Source: an uncultured Collinsella sp. (GTDB lineage Bacteria; Actinomycetota; Coriobacteriia; Coriobacteriales; Coriobacteriaceae). From it: DNA of 5,617 nt. Numbering within the stretch: the stretch's first letter is position 1; every line of letters starts with the position of its first letter. A program made the position numbers and the translations under genes. The stretch is taken from NCBI GenBank assembly GCA_902478865.1, contig CABSNA010000093.1:1-5617 (forward strand). Reading direction: 5' to 3'. Under the pieces are notes generated by a model. The model made no database searches, was not told the origin of the DNA, and saw nothing but the letters and a program-made list of their open reading frames with translations. Of this stretch, positions 1-5,442 are shown one piece after another.

Positions 1-199
1 TGCGAAGGAACGTCGCGCCCAGGTGCTCGATGGTGTGGCACTCGGCCGTGTTCATGACCGGCTCCTTGTTGGGCGTGGTCAGGCGCAGATCAAAGGTGGT
101 GACGGCGGCACCGGTCGCCGAATCGCGGTCAATGCGGCTCACATACACGCCGGGCTCAAGCAGCAGATGGTCAACGGAAAAACTCGCGATGCGCTCCAT
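1..199 (-). CDS. luxS: S-ribosylhomocysteine lyase LuxS (N-terminal part, runs off window)
   Basis: LuxS is a cytoplasmic metalloenzyme that cleaves S-ribosylhomocysteine to homocysteine and DPD, the precursor of autoinducer-2, as part of the activated methyl cycle. The first 66 codons are present and read MERIASFSVDHLLLEPGVYV onward. Family hallmarks are visible: the early SFSVDH segment (residues 6-11), the FDLRLTTPNK strand (36-45), and the signature HTIEHL (55-60). In known LuxS proteins the two histidines of HxxEH bind the metal and the glutamate is the general acid/base; the third, cysteine ligand lies beyond the window. The ATG at 199 has a good ribosome site (GAGAGGA, about 7 nt upstream). 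The gene runs in the same direction as the kinase upstream but is separated from it by a terminator and palindromic repeats, so it is probably a separate unit. The sequence is not identical to any LuxS I can quote, but the family call is firm. Confidence 0.93.
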   Translation of the reverse strand, partial: MERIASFSVDHLLLEPGVYVSRIDRDSATGAAVTTFDLRLTTPNKEPVMNTAECHTIEHLGATFLR

Positions 200-220
200 A
201 GCAGATCCTCTCGGTAGTCA

Positions 221-295
221 ATTTGGGACGGGGCTCTTTTAGCTGGTTCGAATGGTCGCACCAATCATACCAGTCAAAAAAGCCCCGTCCCAAAT
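221..295. repeat. 75-bp palindromic element with perfect 15-bp terminal inverted repeats
   Basis: The ends 221-235 (ATTTGGGACGGGGCT) and 281-295 are exact reverse complements. The interior continues the dyad imperfectly: AAAAG/CTTTT-like tracts, then CTGGT/ACCAG, then TGGT/ACCA around a small GCG loop. Most of the 75 bases can therefore form one long hairpin in RNA or a cruciform in DNA. The element sits between the kinase stop and the luxS start, about 20 bases from the luxS ATG, and may form much of the luxS 5' leader. It could be a mobile MITE/REP-like palindrome or a conserved RNA control structure. I see no clear target-site duplication and no transposase. Confidence 0.75.
264..293 (-). 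promoter_or_regulatory. Possible luxS promoter (extended -10)
   Basis: On the minus strand TTGGGA (288-293) and TATGAT (264-269) are separated by 18 bases, and TGG immediately precedes the -10, giving an extended TGnTATGAT element. The -35 lies inside the repeat arm and the -10 inside its loop. Transcription would start near 257 and give a leader of roughly 58 nt to the luxS ATG. Matches are 4/6 and 5/6 to the sigma-70 consensus. This is pattern matching only, but it is the best candidate between the two genes. Confidence 0.35.
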
Positions 296-313
296 AAGCT
301 ACCTGGGACGAGG
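276..313 (-). terminator. Rho-independent terminator after the sugar kinase
   Basis: In the transcript direction CCTCGTCCCA (313-304) pairs with TGGGACGGGG (10 pairs, one of them G·U). The second arm is followed by C and a run of six T (281-276). The hairpin begins about 40 bases after the kinase stop codon. It uses the same arms as the neighbouring repeats, so it competes with two other hairpins. Confidence 0.6.
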
Positions 314-341
314 ACCAATGAGTTTTTAATCCCCGTCCCGG
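302..341. repeat. Imperfect inverted repeat related to the adjacent 75-bp palindrome
   Basis: Minus-strand CCGGGACGGGG (341-331) pairs with CCTCGTCCCAGG (313-302), giving 11 pairs with one bulged A and one G·U around a 17-nt loop. The arms are variants of the GGGACGGGG/CCCCGTCCC motif also found at 221-235 and 281-295. No T-run follows, so it is not itself a terminator. Its downstream arm is shared with the terminator hairpin at 276-313. Confidence 0.65.
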
Positions 342-351
342 AAAAATCATG

Positions 352-1842
352 CTAGGCAGTGTATGCAATTGTTGATTTGACAGCGTGGCGCCAGCCGGCG
401 ATCTTTTTGGTGCGTTCGTCGGCGGTCATGACAGGCTCCACGATGCCGCGGGCACCGTAGACGTCGACGACATCGCGCGTGTACATGCCCAGCGCAATGC
501 CGCAGGCCCAGGCCGCACCCAGACCGCTCATCTCGTCGTTGCTCGCGATGCGAATGGGCGAACCAACCAAGTCGCTCTCAAACTGCATCAGGTACGCGTC
601 GCGCGTGGGACCGCCATCAACACGAAGCTCGGCCAATGCCGCGCCCGAATCCTCGACCATCGCATCGATCACGTCAAAGATCTGATAGGCGATCGACTCG
701 TCGGCGGCCTTCACGAATTCCGCGCGACCCGTGGTGCGCGTCATGCCAAAGACGCAGCCTTCGGCGTCACTCGCCCAGTGCGGCGCGCCCAAACCGGTAA
801 ACGCCGGCACAAAGTAGACGCGGCTCGCCGGATTGGCGGCGTAGCACAGATCGGTAACCTCCTCGGGGTTATTGATGAGTTCCAGATCATCGCGCAGCCA
901 CGTCTTAACGGCGCCGGCGTAGCTCACGTTGCCCTCGAGCACGTACTCGGTCACGCCGTCCATACGCCATGCGAGCGAGCTCGAAAGCCCGTGCGAGCTG
1001 GCAACGAACTCGTCGCCGACGTTCATCATGACCGAGCTGCCGGTGCCATAGGTCGCCTTGGCCATACCGCGGCTGTGGCAGCCCTGCGCGAACAAGGCGG
1101 CATGACTGTCACCCAGCACGCCGTGAATGGGCACGGGCGCCGGCAAAAAGCCGCCCAGGTCCGTCGTGCCGAACAGGCCATCGGAATCGGTCACCTGCGG
1201 CAGGCAGGCCACGTCGACGCCAAAGGCCTCGCACACTGGCTCGCTCCAGCAGCCACGGCGCAGGTCAAAGAGCTGCGTGCGGCTGGCGTTAGACCAGTCG
1301 CAGCGGAACTCCGCGCCGCCCGTGAGCGTCCAGACCACCCAGGCATCGATGGTGCCCAGGCACAGCTCGCCCGCTGCCGCGGCCTCGGCAGCCGCGGGAA
1401 CGTTCGCGAGAATCCAGGCCATCTTGCCCGCCGGATAGTAGGGCGAGAGTACCAGACCCGTCGTGTCGCGCACCAGGTCGGCCACACCCTCGCGCGCGGC
1501 CAGCTTGTCGCACAGCTCGCGGGCGCGGGCGCACTGCCACACCACGGCGTCGCACAGCGGCTCGCCCGTCGTGCGGTTCCAGGCAACGGTGGTCTCGCGC
1601 TGGTTGGAGATGCCGATGCCGGCGACGTCGGCCGGGTCGACCCCGGTCTCCTCCACCACGGCACGCGCCACGGCCAGCACATTGGCGGCAATCTCGGCCG
1701 GATCATGGCTCACCCAGCCGGCCTCGTTGACGATCTGACGATGCGAGCGATCGGCACGATGAATCAGATGGCCGCCCTCGTCCACCAGCAGCGCCTTGGT
1801 GCCCTGCGTGGATTGATCGATTCCGATGATGTATTTGCTCAT
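352..1842 (-). CDS. FGGY-family carbohydrate kinase, GlpK-like
   Basis: This ATP-dependent sugar/polyol kinase has 496 residues, close to the usual length of about 500, and lines up with E. coli GlpK almost end to end. Visible blocks are the N-terminal nucleotide-fold motif GIDQSTQGTKA (7-17), NQRETT (80-85, with the R and E that hold the substrate in GlpK), VVWQC (100-104), PYY (134-136), GDSHAALF (244-251, D245 as catalytic base), TYGTG (264-268), VPAFTGLGAPHW (345-356), RVDGG (407-411) and GLGAAW (440-445). Two GlpK glycerol-contact positions differ: Q246 is S and F270 is S. The FBP-binding GGTR loop of E. coli GlpK is also absent. Glycerol kinase is therefore possible, but a ketose or other polyol is more likely given the isomerase and transketolase upstream. 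The ATG at 1842 is chosen because GGGAG lies 5 nt upstream and the family motif starts directly after; an in-frame TTG at 1866 is less likely. Confidence 0.9.
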   Translation of the reverse strand: MSKYIIGIDQSTQGTKALLVDEGGHLIHRADRSHRQIVNEAGWVSHDPAEIAANVLAVARAVVEETGVDPADVAGIGISNQRETTVAWNRTTGEPLCDAVVWQCARARELCDKLAAREGVADLVRDTTGLVLSPYYPAGKMAWILANVPAAAEAAAAGELCLGTIDAWVVWTLTGGAEFRCDWSNASRTQLFDLRRGCWSEPVCEAFGVDVACLPQVTDSDGLFGTTDLGGFLPAPVPIHGVLGDSHAALFAQGCHSRGMAKATYGTGSSVMMNVGDEFVASSHGLSSSLAWRMDGVTEYVLEGNVSYAGAVKTWLRDDLELINNPEEVTDLCYAANPASRVYFVPAFTGLGAPHWASDAEGCVFGMTRTTGRAEFVKAADESIAYQIFDVIDAMVEDSGAALAELRVDGGPTRDAYLMQFESDLVGSPIRIASNDEMSGLGAAWACGIALGMYTRDVVDVYGARGIVEPVMTADERTKKIAGWRHAVKSTIAYTA

Positions 1843-1847
1843 GTACT

Positions 1848-1852
1848 CTCCC
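1848..1852 (-). promoter_or_regulatory. Ribosome binding site deciding the kinase start
   Basis: GGGAG on the minus strand lies 5 nt before the ATG at 1842. The upstream in-frame candidates (TTG at 1866, ATG at 1854) have weaker or badly spaced purine tracts and would add residues before the conserved kinase N-terminus. Confidence 0.6.
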
Positions 1853-1873
1853 ATTCCTTCCGCCAAATCAAAG

Positions 1874-2008
1874 ACAGACTGACGGACAAGGAGCGAGCGG
1901 CCACCAAGTGCCGCAGATTGCCGTGAGAGAGGAGCGCCGCGTACTTTGCGTACGCAAGCGACGGTTTGAACGGCAAGATGCGGTGCTTGGCGGCCGCGCA
2001 GTGTCTGT
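1874..2008 (-). repeat. Large imperfect inverted repeat / structured intergenic RNA between transketolase and kinase genes
   Basis: Arms of 28 bases at 1897-1924 and 1970-1997 are inverted copies. In the transcript 24 of 28 positions pair (one G·U), with two symmetric 2-nt internal loops. An outer ACAGAC/GTCTGT helix (2003-2008 with 1874-1879) can extend it. An inner hairpin, GCGTAC-5 nt-GTACGC (1939-1955), sits in the loop. No T-run follows, so it does not look like an intrinsic terminator, and I found no good -35/-10 pair in the 171-base gap. It could be an RNA processing or stabilising structure within the operon, a leader control element for the kinase, or a dispersed palindromic repeat. 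Confidence 0.65.
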
Positions 2009-2013
2009 GTCTA

Positions 2014-2952
2014 CTAGTTGCCGAGGAAGTCGGCGACCGTCTTGGCGATTCCCTCGCCCGTCAGGCCGTAGTGTGCAAAGACCTCGGGGCTCGTGCCGGT
2101 GATGACCGGCGCATCGGGCAGGGAGAGGCACTTGACCGGACGCGGGCAATGCTCACCCACCACCTGTGCGACCATAGAGCCCAGGCCGCCGAAGGGGCTG
2201 TGCTCCTCGACCGTCACAACGGCGCGCGTGGCACCGGCTGCCTCAATCACGGCCTCGGCATCGAGCGGCTTGACGCAGTACATGTCGAGCACCGTTGCCA
2301 AGATGCCCTGCTCGGCCAGCAGGTCGGCGGCATCCACGGCATGGCGGACCATCTCGCCGGTGGCGACGAGCGTCACATCGGTGCCGCGGCGCACCCAGGT
2401 GGCGCGATCCATCTGGAACGGGCACTCGTCCTCGGTGTACACGTCCTCGACCGGATTGCGCCCCACGCGGATATAGGCCGGCTTGTTATCGGCTACCAAG
2501 GCGCGCACGAGCTCGGCGGTCTGGAAGCGGTCGCTCGGCAGATACACGCGCATGTTGGGAATCGCGCTCATAGCGGCGATATCCTGCGCGGAGTGGTGGC
2601 TCATACCCAGGGCGCCGTAGGACACGCCGCCCGAGATGCCGATGAGTTTGACGTTGGTGTTGGAGTACGAGACGTCGACTTTGCACTGTTCATACGAGCG
2701 CGTGGTCACAAAGGACGCCGGCGAAGCGGCCCAGGCCTTCTTGCCGCACGAAGCCATACCGGCGGCGATGCTCACCAGGTCCTGCTCGGCGATGCCGACC
2801 TCAACGGACTGCTGGGGATACTGATCGAAGAACGGCGTGAGCGACGCGGAGCCGCGGGAGTCGGAGCACAGGACGACGATATCCTTATCGGTCTTCGCGG
2901 CCTCGAGCAGCGTGTCGCAGATAACCTTGCGATTGGCGATCTTGTTAGCCAT
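2014..2952 (-). CDS. Transketolase-like, C-terminal subunit (pyrimidine-binding and C-terminal domains)
   Basis: This is one half of a split, thiamine-diphosphate-dependent transketolase, 312 residues against about 650 for the single-chain enzyme. It carries the pyrimidine-binding domain (about residues 5-170) and the C-terminal domain (about 190-312). The catalytic glutamate that activates the cofactor is E56 in GIAEQD (53-58). TTRSYEQ (83-89), SHHSAQD (118-124) and the VEEHSPFGGLG segment (248-258) are typical of this family and of the related DXS/E1 beta chains. It must pair with the N-terminal subunit encoded directly upstream to make a functional active site at the chain interface. The ATG at 2952 overlaps the upstream stop by 8 nt (ATGGCTAA) and has AAGGAGG 6 nt before it; an upstream ATG at 3006 would add 18 residues lying over the partner gene and is rejected. 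Role inferred: two-carbon ketol transfer from a ketose phosphate made by the operon's isomerase and kinase. Confidence 0.93.
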   Translation of the reverse strand: MANKIANRKVICDTLLEAAKTDKDIVVLCSDSRGSASLTPFFDQYPQQSVEVGIAEQDLVSIAAGMASCGKKAWAASPASFVTTRSYEQCKVDVSYSNTNVKLIGISGGVSYGALGMSHHSAQDIAAMSAIPNMRVYLPSDRFQTAELVRALVADNKPAYIRVGRNPVEDVYTEDECPFQMDRATWVRRGTDVTLVATGEMVRHAVDAADLLAEQGILATVLDMYCVKPLDAEAVIEAAGATRAVVTVEEHSPFGGLGSMVAQVVGEHCPRPVKCLSLPDAPVITGTSPEVFAHYGLTGEGIAKTVADFLGN

Positions 2953-3781
2953 TGATGGCCTCCTTATGGGCAGCGAAATCGGCGATGATCTGGGCATATT
3001 CCTCATCGTTGGGCAGGTGGTGATGCCAGCTGGCCTTGTCCTCCATGACGGACGAGCCGTAGCCCTTCACCGTGTTGAGGATGATGACCGTGGGCTTTCC
3101 CTTGGTCTCGGCAGCAAGCGTCAGCGCAGCGTCAATCGCCTGGACGTCGTTGCCCGGAATGGACAGCACGTTCCACCCAAAGGCAGCCCAGCGCTCCTCC
3201 TGCGAATCCTGCTTCATGACGTCCTCGGTGCTGCCGCTGATCTGCAGGCGGTTGCGATCCACGAGCGCGCACAGGTTATCGAGCTGGTAGTTGCCGCCGC
3301 TCATGGCGCCCTCCCAGACCGAGCCCTCGGCAAGCTCGCCGTCGCCCATGATGGTGTAGACGCGGTAGTCGCGGCCGTCCATCTTGCCGGCGAGCGCCAT
3401 GCCCACGGCAACGGGCAGGCCGTGACCCAGCGAGCCGGAGTTCATCTCGATGCCCTTGAGCTTGTTGTTGGGGTGGCCGATGTAGGGGCTGCCGAACTTG
3501 GAGAAGCGGGCCTTGACGTCGTCGAGGTCAAGATAGCCCTCGTGGCAGAGCACCGCGTAGTAGGCCTCCATGGCGTGACCTTTAGAGAGCACGAAGCGGT
3601 CGCGGTTGGGATCGTCGACGGTCTCGGGCGAAATGTTGAGGTGGTTGGCGTAGAGGGTCATGAGCGCGTCGATCACCGACATGTCGCCGCCGATGTGGCC
3701 GCCAGCGCCAGCCATGATGATATCGACGCAATCGCGGCGAAGATCCCAACGCAGGGACTCAAGCTCTTCGATAGTTGCCAT
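2945..3781 (-). CDS. Transketolase-like, N-terminal subunit (TPP pyrophosphate-binding domain)
   Basis: This 278-residue protein is the cofactor-binding half of a split transketolase. The thiamine-diphosphate/metal motif begins at GDGE (146-149) and ends at N177, the usual GDG-X(25-30)-N spacing. Conserved active-site histidines are seen in GGHIGG (H29), SKGHA (H69) and GSLGHGL (H120), with a C-terminal WHHHLP (252-257). It catalyses ketol transfer only together with the C-terminal subunit downstream. Its ATG lies 2 nt after the stop of the isomerase-like gene, and its ribosome site (GAGGAGAG) lies within the last codons of that gene. Its own last codons contain the ribosome site of the next gene, so the three are translationally coupled. 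Split transketolases of this type are often dedicated to a specific sugar pathway rather than the housekeeping pentose-phosphate route; that is inference here. Confidence 0.93.
   Translation of the reverse strand: MATIEELESLRWDLRRDCVDIIMAGAGGHIGGDMSVIDALMTLYANHLNISPETVDDPNRDRFVLSKGHAMEAYYAVLCHEGYLDLDDVKARFSKFGSPYIGHPNNKLKGIEMNSGSLGHGLPVAVGMALAGKMDGRDYRVYTIMGDGELAEGSVWEGAMSGGNYQLDNLCALVDRNRLQISGSTEDVMKQDSQEERWAAFGWNVLSIPGNDVQAIDAALTLAAETKGKPTVIILNTVKGYGSSVMEDKASWHHHLPNDEEYAQIIADFAAHKEAING
2959..2965 (-). promoter_or_regulatory. Strong ribosome binding site for the transketolase C-terminal subunit
   Basis: AAGGAGG on the minus strand lies 6 nt before the ATG at 2952, inside the end of the upstream subunit gene. 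It fixes the start at 2952 rather than the upstream ATG at 3006, and supports coupled, roughly equal production of the two subunits. Confidence 0.75.
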
Positions 3782-3783
3782 TT

Positions 3784-5184
3784 CTACTCTCCTCGCAGGT
3801 AGGCTTTAACGTCTTCTTCGATGGGGTCGTATAGGTCGGGCTGGATGCCGATGTACTTGCACGCCTCGTAGAGCACCGGCACTACGTTGGCGTGAATAGC
3901 GACGCAGTGGTGGATGTAGGGACCCTCGACGATCTTGGCCTCGAGGCGCTTGAGGTTGTCGACCTCGACCCACAGATAGGTGCCCATGCCGGCCGGGCCG
4001 TCGATGCCGCGGGCGTTGCCCAGCAGCAGCGAGTACTCGCCGTTGTCGCCGTCAAAGCGGGCAAGGGTGAGGTCGCCGTGCTTGGCCTCGGCCGTCAGCG
4101 CACCGGGGTGGTCGAAAGCCAGCGGGTAGGTGAGCTTGGGCTTGACGGCGGCGCAGCTGCAGGGCCAGGGGCCGCAGTGCTGCAGCAGCTCGCCGTTCTC
4201 GTTATCGGGATGGCGCACGGTCCAGTCGGCGAACATGCCGCGGTGACGGCCCAGGTCGGCGGCCTCGACCATCAGCGCTGTGATGGCGCCGTGGATATCG
4301 GTCTCGCATACGATAGGGATACCCATCTCGTTGAGGATGGCGTTGGCGGCGCAGGGCATAATGCCCAGCTCGTCCTGTAGAGCGTTCCAGCACTGAATGG
4401 CACCGGCATTGCAGCCGTACTTCTCGACCAGGCGCTTCATGGCGATGGCAAGACCGGCAACCGCGGGGACCTTGTCCTCGGGGATGCAGATCTCAAAGCT
4501 GTCGTTGATGTGGGCAAGCATGGCGGCCATGGCCTGCTCGTCGGCCTGGGCGTCGCGCACGGCCTGGACAAGCTCGGTCATGGGAATGGGCGAAAGCTGG
4601 ATGTTGAACTTCTCGAGCAACTCGCCCTCGTTGCACATGGTCGACCAGAAGTCGAACGGACGGGTGGCCATCTGCAGGATGCGGGTGTGCTTGAAGGTCT
4701 TGACCACGTTGCACACGGCCAGGAAGTCCCAGACGCCGCGCTCGAACTCGGGGTCGGTCAGACGGCAGTTGGTCATGTAGGTAAAGGGCACCTGGAAGCG
4801 GCGCAGGACCTTGCCGGTGGCGAACAGGCCGCACTGGCTATCGCGCAGACGGGTGCCGTCGGGCTCGGGGCGCTCGTCGCGCGGGCCCCACAGTAGCACG
4901 GGCAGGCCGAGCTCGCGGGCAAGGCGAGCGCAAACGTACTCGGTGCCAAAGTTGGCATGGCACAGCATGATGCCATCGACGCCCTCGGCGCGGAACTTCT
5001 TGACGATAGGCTCGATATGGCTGTCGTCGAACAGCAGGCCCTCGTCATTGATGTCATCGATATCCACGATGTCGACGCCGATCTCGCGCAGGCGATCAGC
5101 CGTAAGGCCGCGATACTTGATCGCGTCCGGCGCGCTAAAGATACTGCGGCGCGTGGGCACAAAGCCGAGCTTGATCTTGTCCAT
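3784..5184 (-). CDS. L-fucose/L-arabinose isomerase-fold protein (putative aldose-ketose isomerase)
   Basis: This 466-residue cytoplasmic protein resembles the COG2407-type L-fucose isomerase relatives, metal-dependent enzymes that interconvert aldoses and ketoses. Family signs: an N-terminal Rossmann-like part (about 1-170) with LGFVPTRR at the start and GIMLCHANFGTE (71-82); a middle block IQCWNALQ...GIMPCAAN (263-281); GIPIVCETDIHGA (288-300); MFADW (317-321); LQHCGPW (334-340); and PYIHHC (422-427) near the C-terminus. By analogy with FucI, E294 and D320 with a histidine (H336 or H425/H426) are likely metal ligands; I assign these by motif, not by alignment. It is somewhat shorter than E. 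coli FucI (about 590 residues), as expected for this branch. The ATG at 5184 has GGGGAGG 6 nt upstream. As first gene of the operon it likely makes the ketose used by the kinase and transketolase. The substrate is unknown; members of this fold can also be non-isomerases. Confidence 0.87.
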   Translation of the reverse strand: MDKIKLGFVPTRRSIFSAPDAIKYRGLTADRLREIGVDIVDIDDINDEGLLFDDSHIEPIVKKFRAEGVDGIMLCHANFGTEYVCARLARELGLPVLLWGPRDERPEPDGTRLRDSQCGLFATGKVLRRFQVPFTYMTNCRLTDPEFERGVWDFLAVCNVVKTFKHTRILQMATRPFDFWSTMCNEGELLEKFNIQLSPIPMTELVQAVRDAQADEQAMAAMLAHINDSFEICIPEDKVPAVAGLAIAMKRLVEKYGCNAGAIQCWNALQDELGIMPCAANAILNEMGIPIVCETDIHGAITALMVEAADLGRHRGMFADWTVRHPDNENGELLQHCGPWPCSCAAVKPKLTYPLAFDHPGALTAEAKHGDLTLARFDGDNGEYSLLLGNARGIDGPAGMGTYLWVEVDNLKRLEAKIVEGPYIHHCVAIHANVVPVLYEACKYIGIQPDLYDPIEEDVKAYLRGE

Positions 5185-5204
5185 GTACGTCCTCCCCTAA
5201 TCAC

Positions 5205-5339
5205 ATGTTCAGTAAACAGACGCATGTTTCGTTTTGTTCTGTTTACTAAATTTTTTACTCTACTGTTTAGAAGTTTAACGCGAAATGCTCGTAAACGGTA
5301 GAGAAATCAGCCTAAACGGTATGTAAACAGTCTGAACAT
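5205..5339. promoter_or_regulatory. Cluster of repressor-like half-sites upstream of the operon
   Basis: Six copies of a TAAACRG/CYGTTTA core lie at 5213-5219, 5239-5245, 5263-5269, 5292-5298, 5313-5319 and 5324-5330, at centre spacings of 26, 24, 29, 21 and 11 bases. The first two form part of a perfect 10-bp dyad, AGTAAACAGA (5211-5220) with TCTGTTTACT (5238-5247). An outer ATGTTCAG dyad (5205-5212 and 5332-5339) frames the cluster. This AT-rich stretch contrasts sharply with the GC-rich genes. It is probably bound by the LacI-family protein encoded just upstream, with DNA looping possible; a DeoR- or GntR-type regulator is an alternative. Confidence 0.6.
5266..5295 (-). promoter_or_regulatory. 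Possible promoter of the isomerase-transketolase-kinase operon
   Basis: On the minus strand TTTACG (5290-5295) and TCTAAA (5266-5271) are 18 bases apart, each matching the consensus at 4 of 6 positions. Both elements overlap half-sites, so a bound repressor would block them. The exact promoter is uncertain; other AT-rich hexamers nearby could serve. Confidence 0.25.
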
Positions 5340-5350
5340 ACAAGGGCAAC

Positions 5351-5378
5351 AAAAAGAGGGCCCCGAAGGACCCTCTCT
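5351..5378 (-). terminator. Rho-independent terminator of the LacI-family gene
   Basis: Minus-strand AGAGGGTCC and GGGCCCTCT pair over nine positions (one U·G) around a UUCG tetraloop and are followed by five T. It lies about 65 bases after the repressor stop codon and separates the regulator's transcript from the operon downstream. Confidence 0.9.
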
Positions 5379-5442
5379 TGGTAGCGTTATGTATGGTTGC
5401 CTTTGACGGACTTTTCCGCTCTGAGGCCTGGCGCCGTTCCGC

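Noticed and set aside
200..351. SAM or SAH riboswitch upstream of luxS
   Set aside because: The methyl-cycle context made this worth checking, but the leader consists of simple GGGACGGGG-type hairpins and I could not recognise the conserved core of any such riboswitch.
171..368. 65-codon minus-strand frame across the kinase-luxS gap
   Set aside because: It is made almost wholly of the palindromic repeat and overlaps both real genes in other frames; no ribosome site was seen and the peptide resembles nothing I know.
385..1926. 513-codon open frame on the plus strand opposite the kinase
   Set aside because: It is a shadow of the GC-rich kinase gene: the protein is rich in A, R, G and H with no recognisable domain, while the minus-strand frame matches the FGGY family throughout.
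1843..2013. Intrinsic terminator between the transketolase and kinase genes
   Set aside because: The stems are strong, but none is followed by a T-run on the transcribed strand.
1966..2955. 329-codon plus-strand frame opposite the transketolase C-terminal subunit
   Set aside because: Composition is typical of an antisense shadow and no motif is visible; the opposite strand is clearly transketolase.
2837..3802. 321-codon plus-strand frame opposite the transketolase N-terminal subunit
   Set aside because: Same reasoning: rich in valine, alanine and histidine without domain signals, and it covers a firmly identified gene on the other strand.
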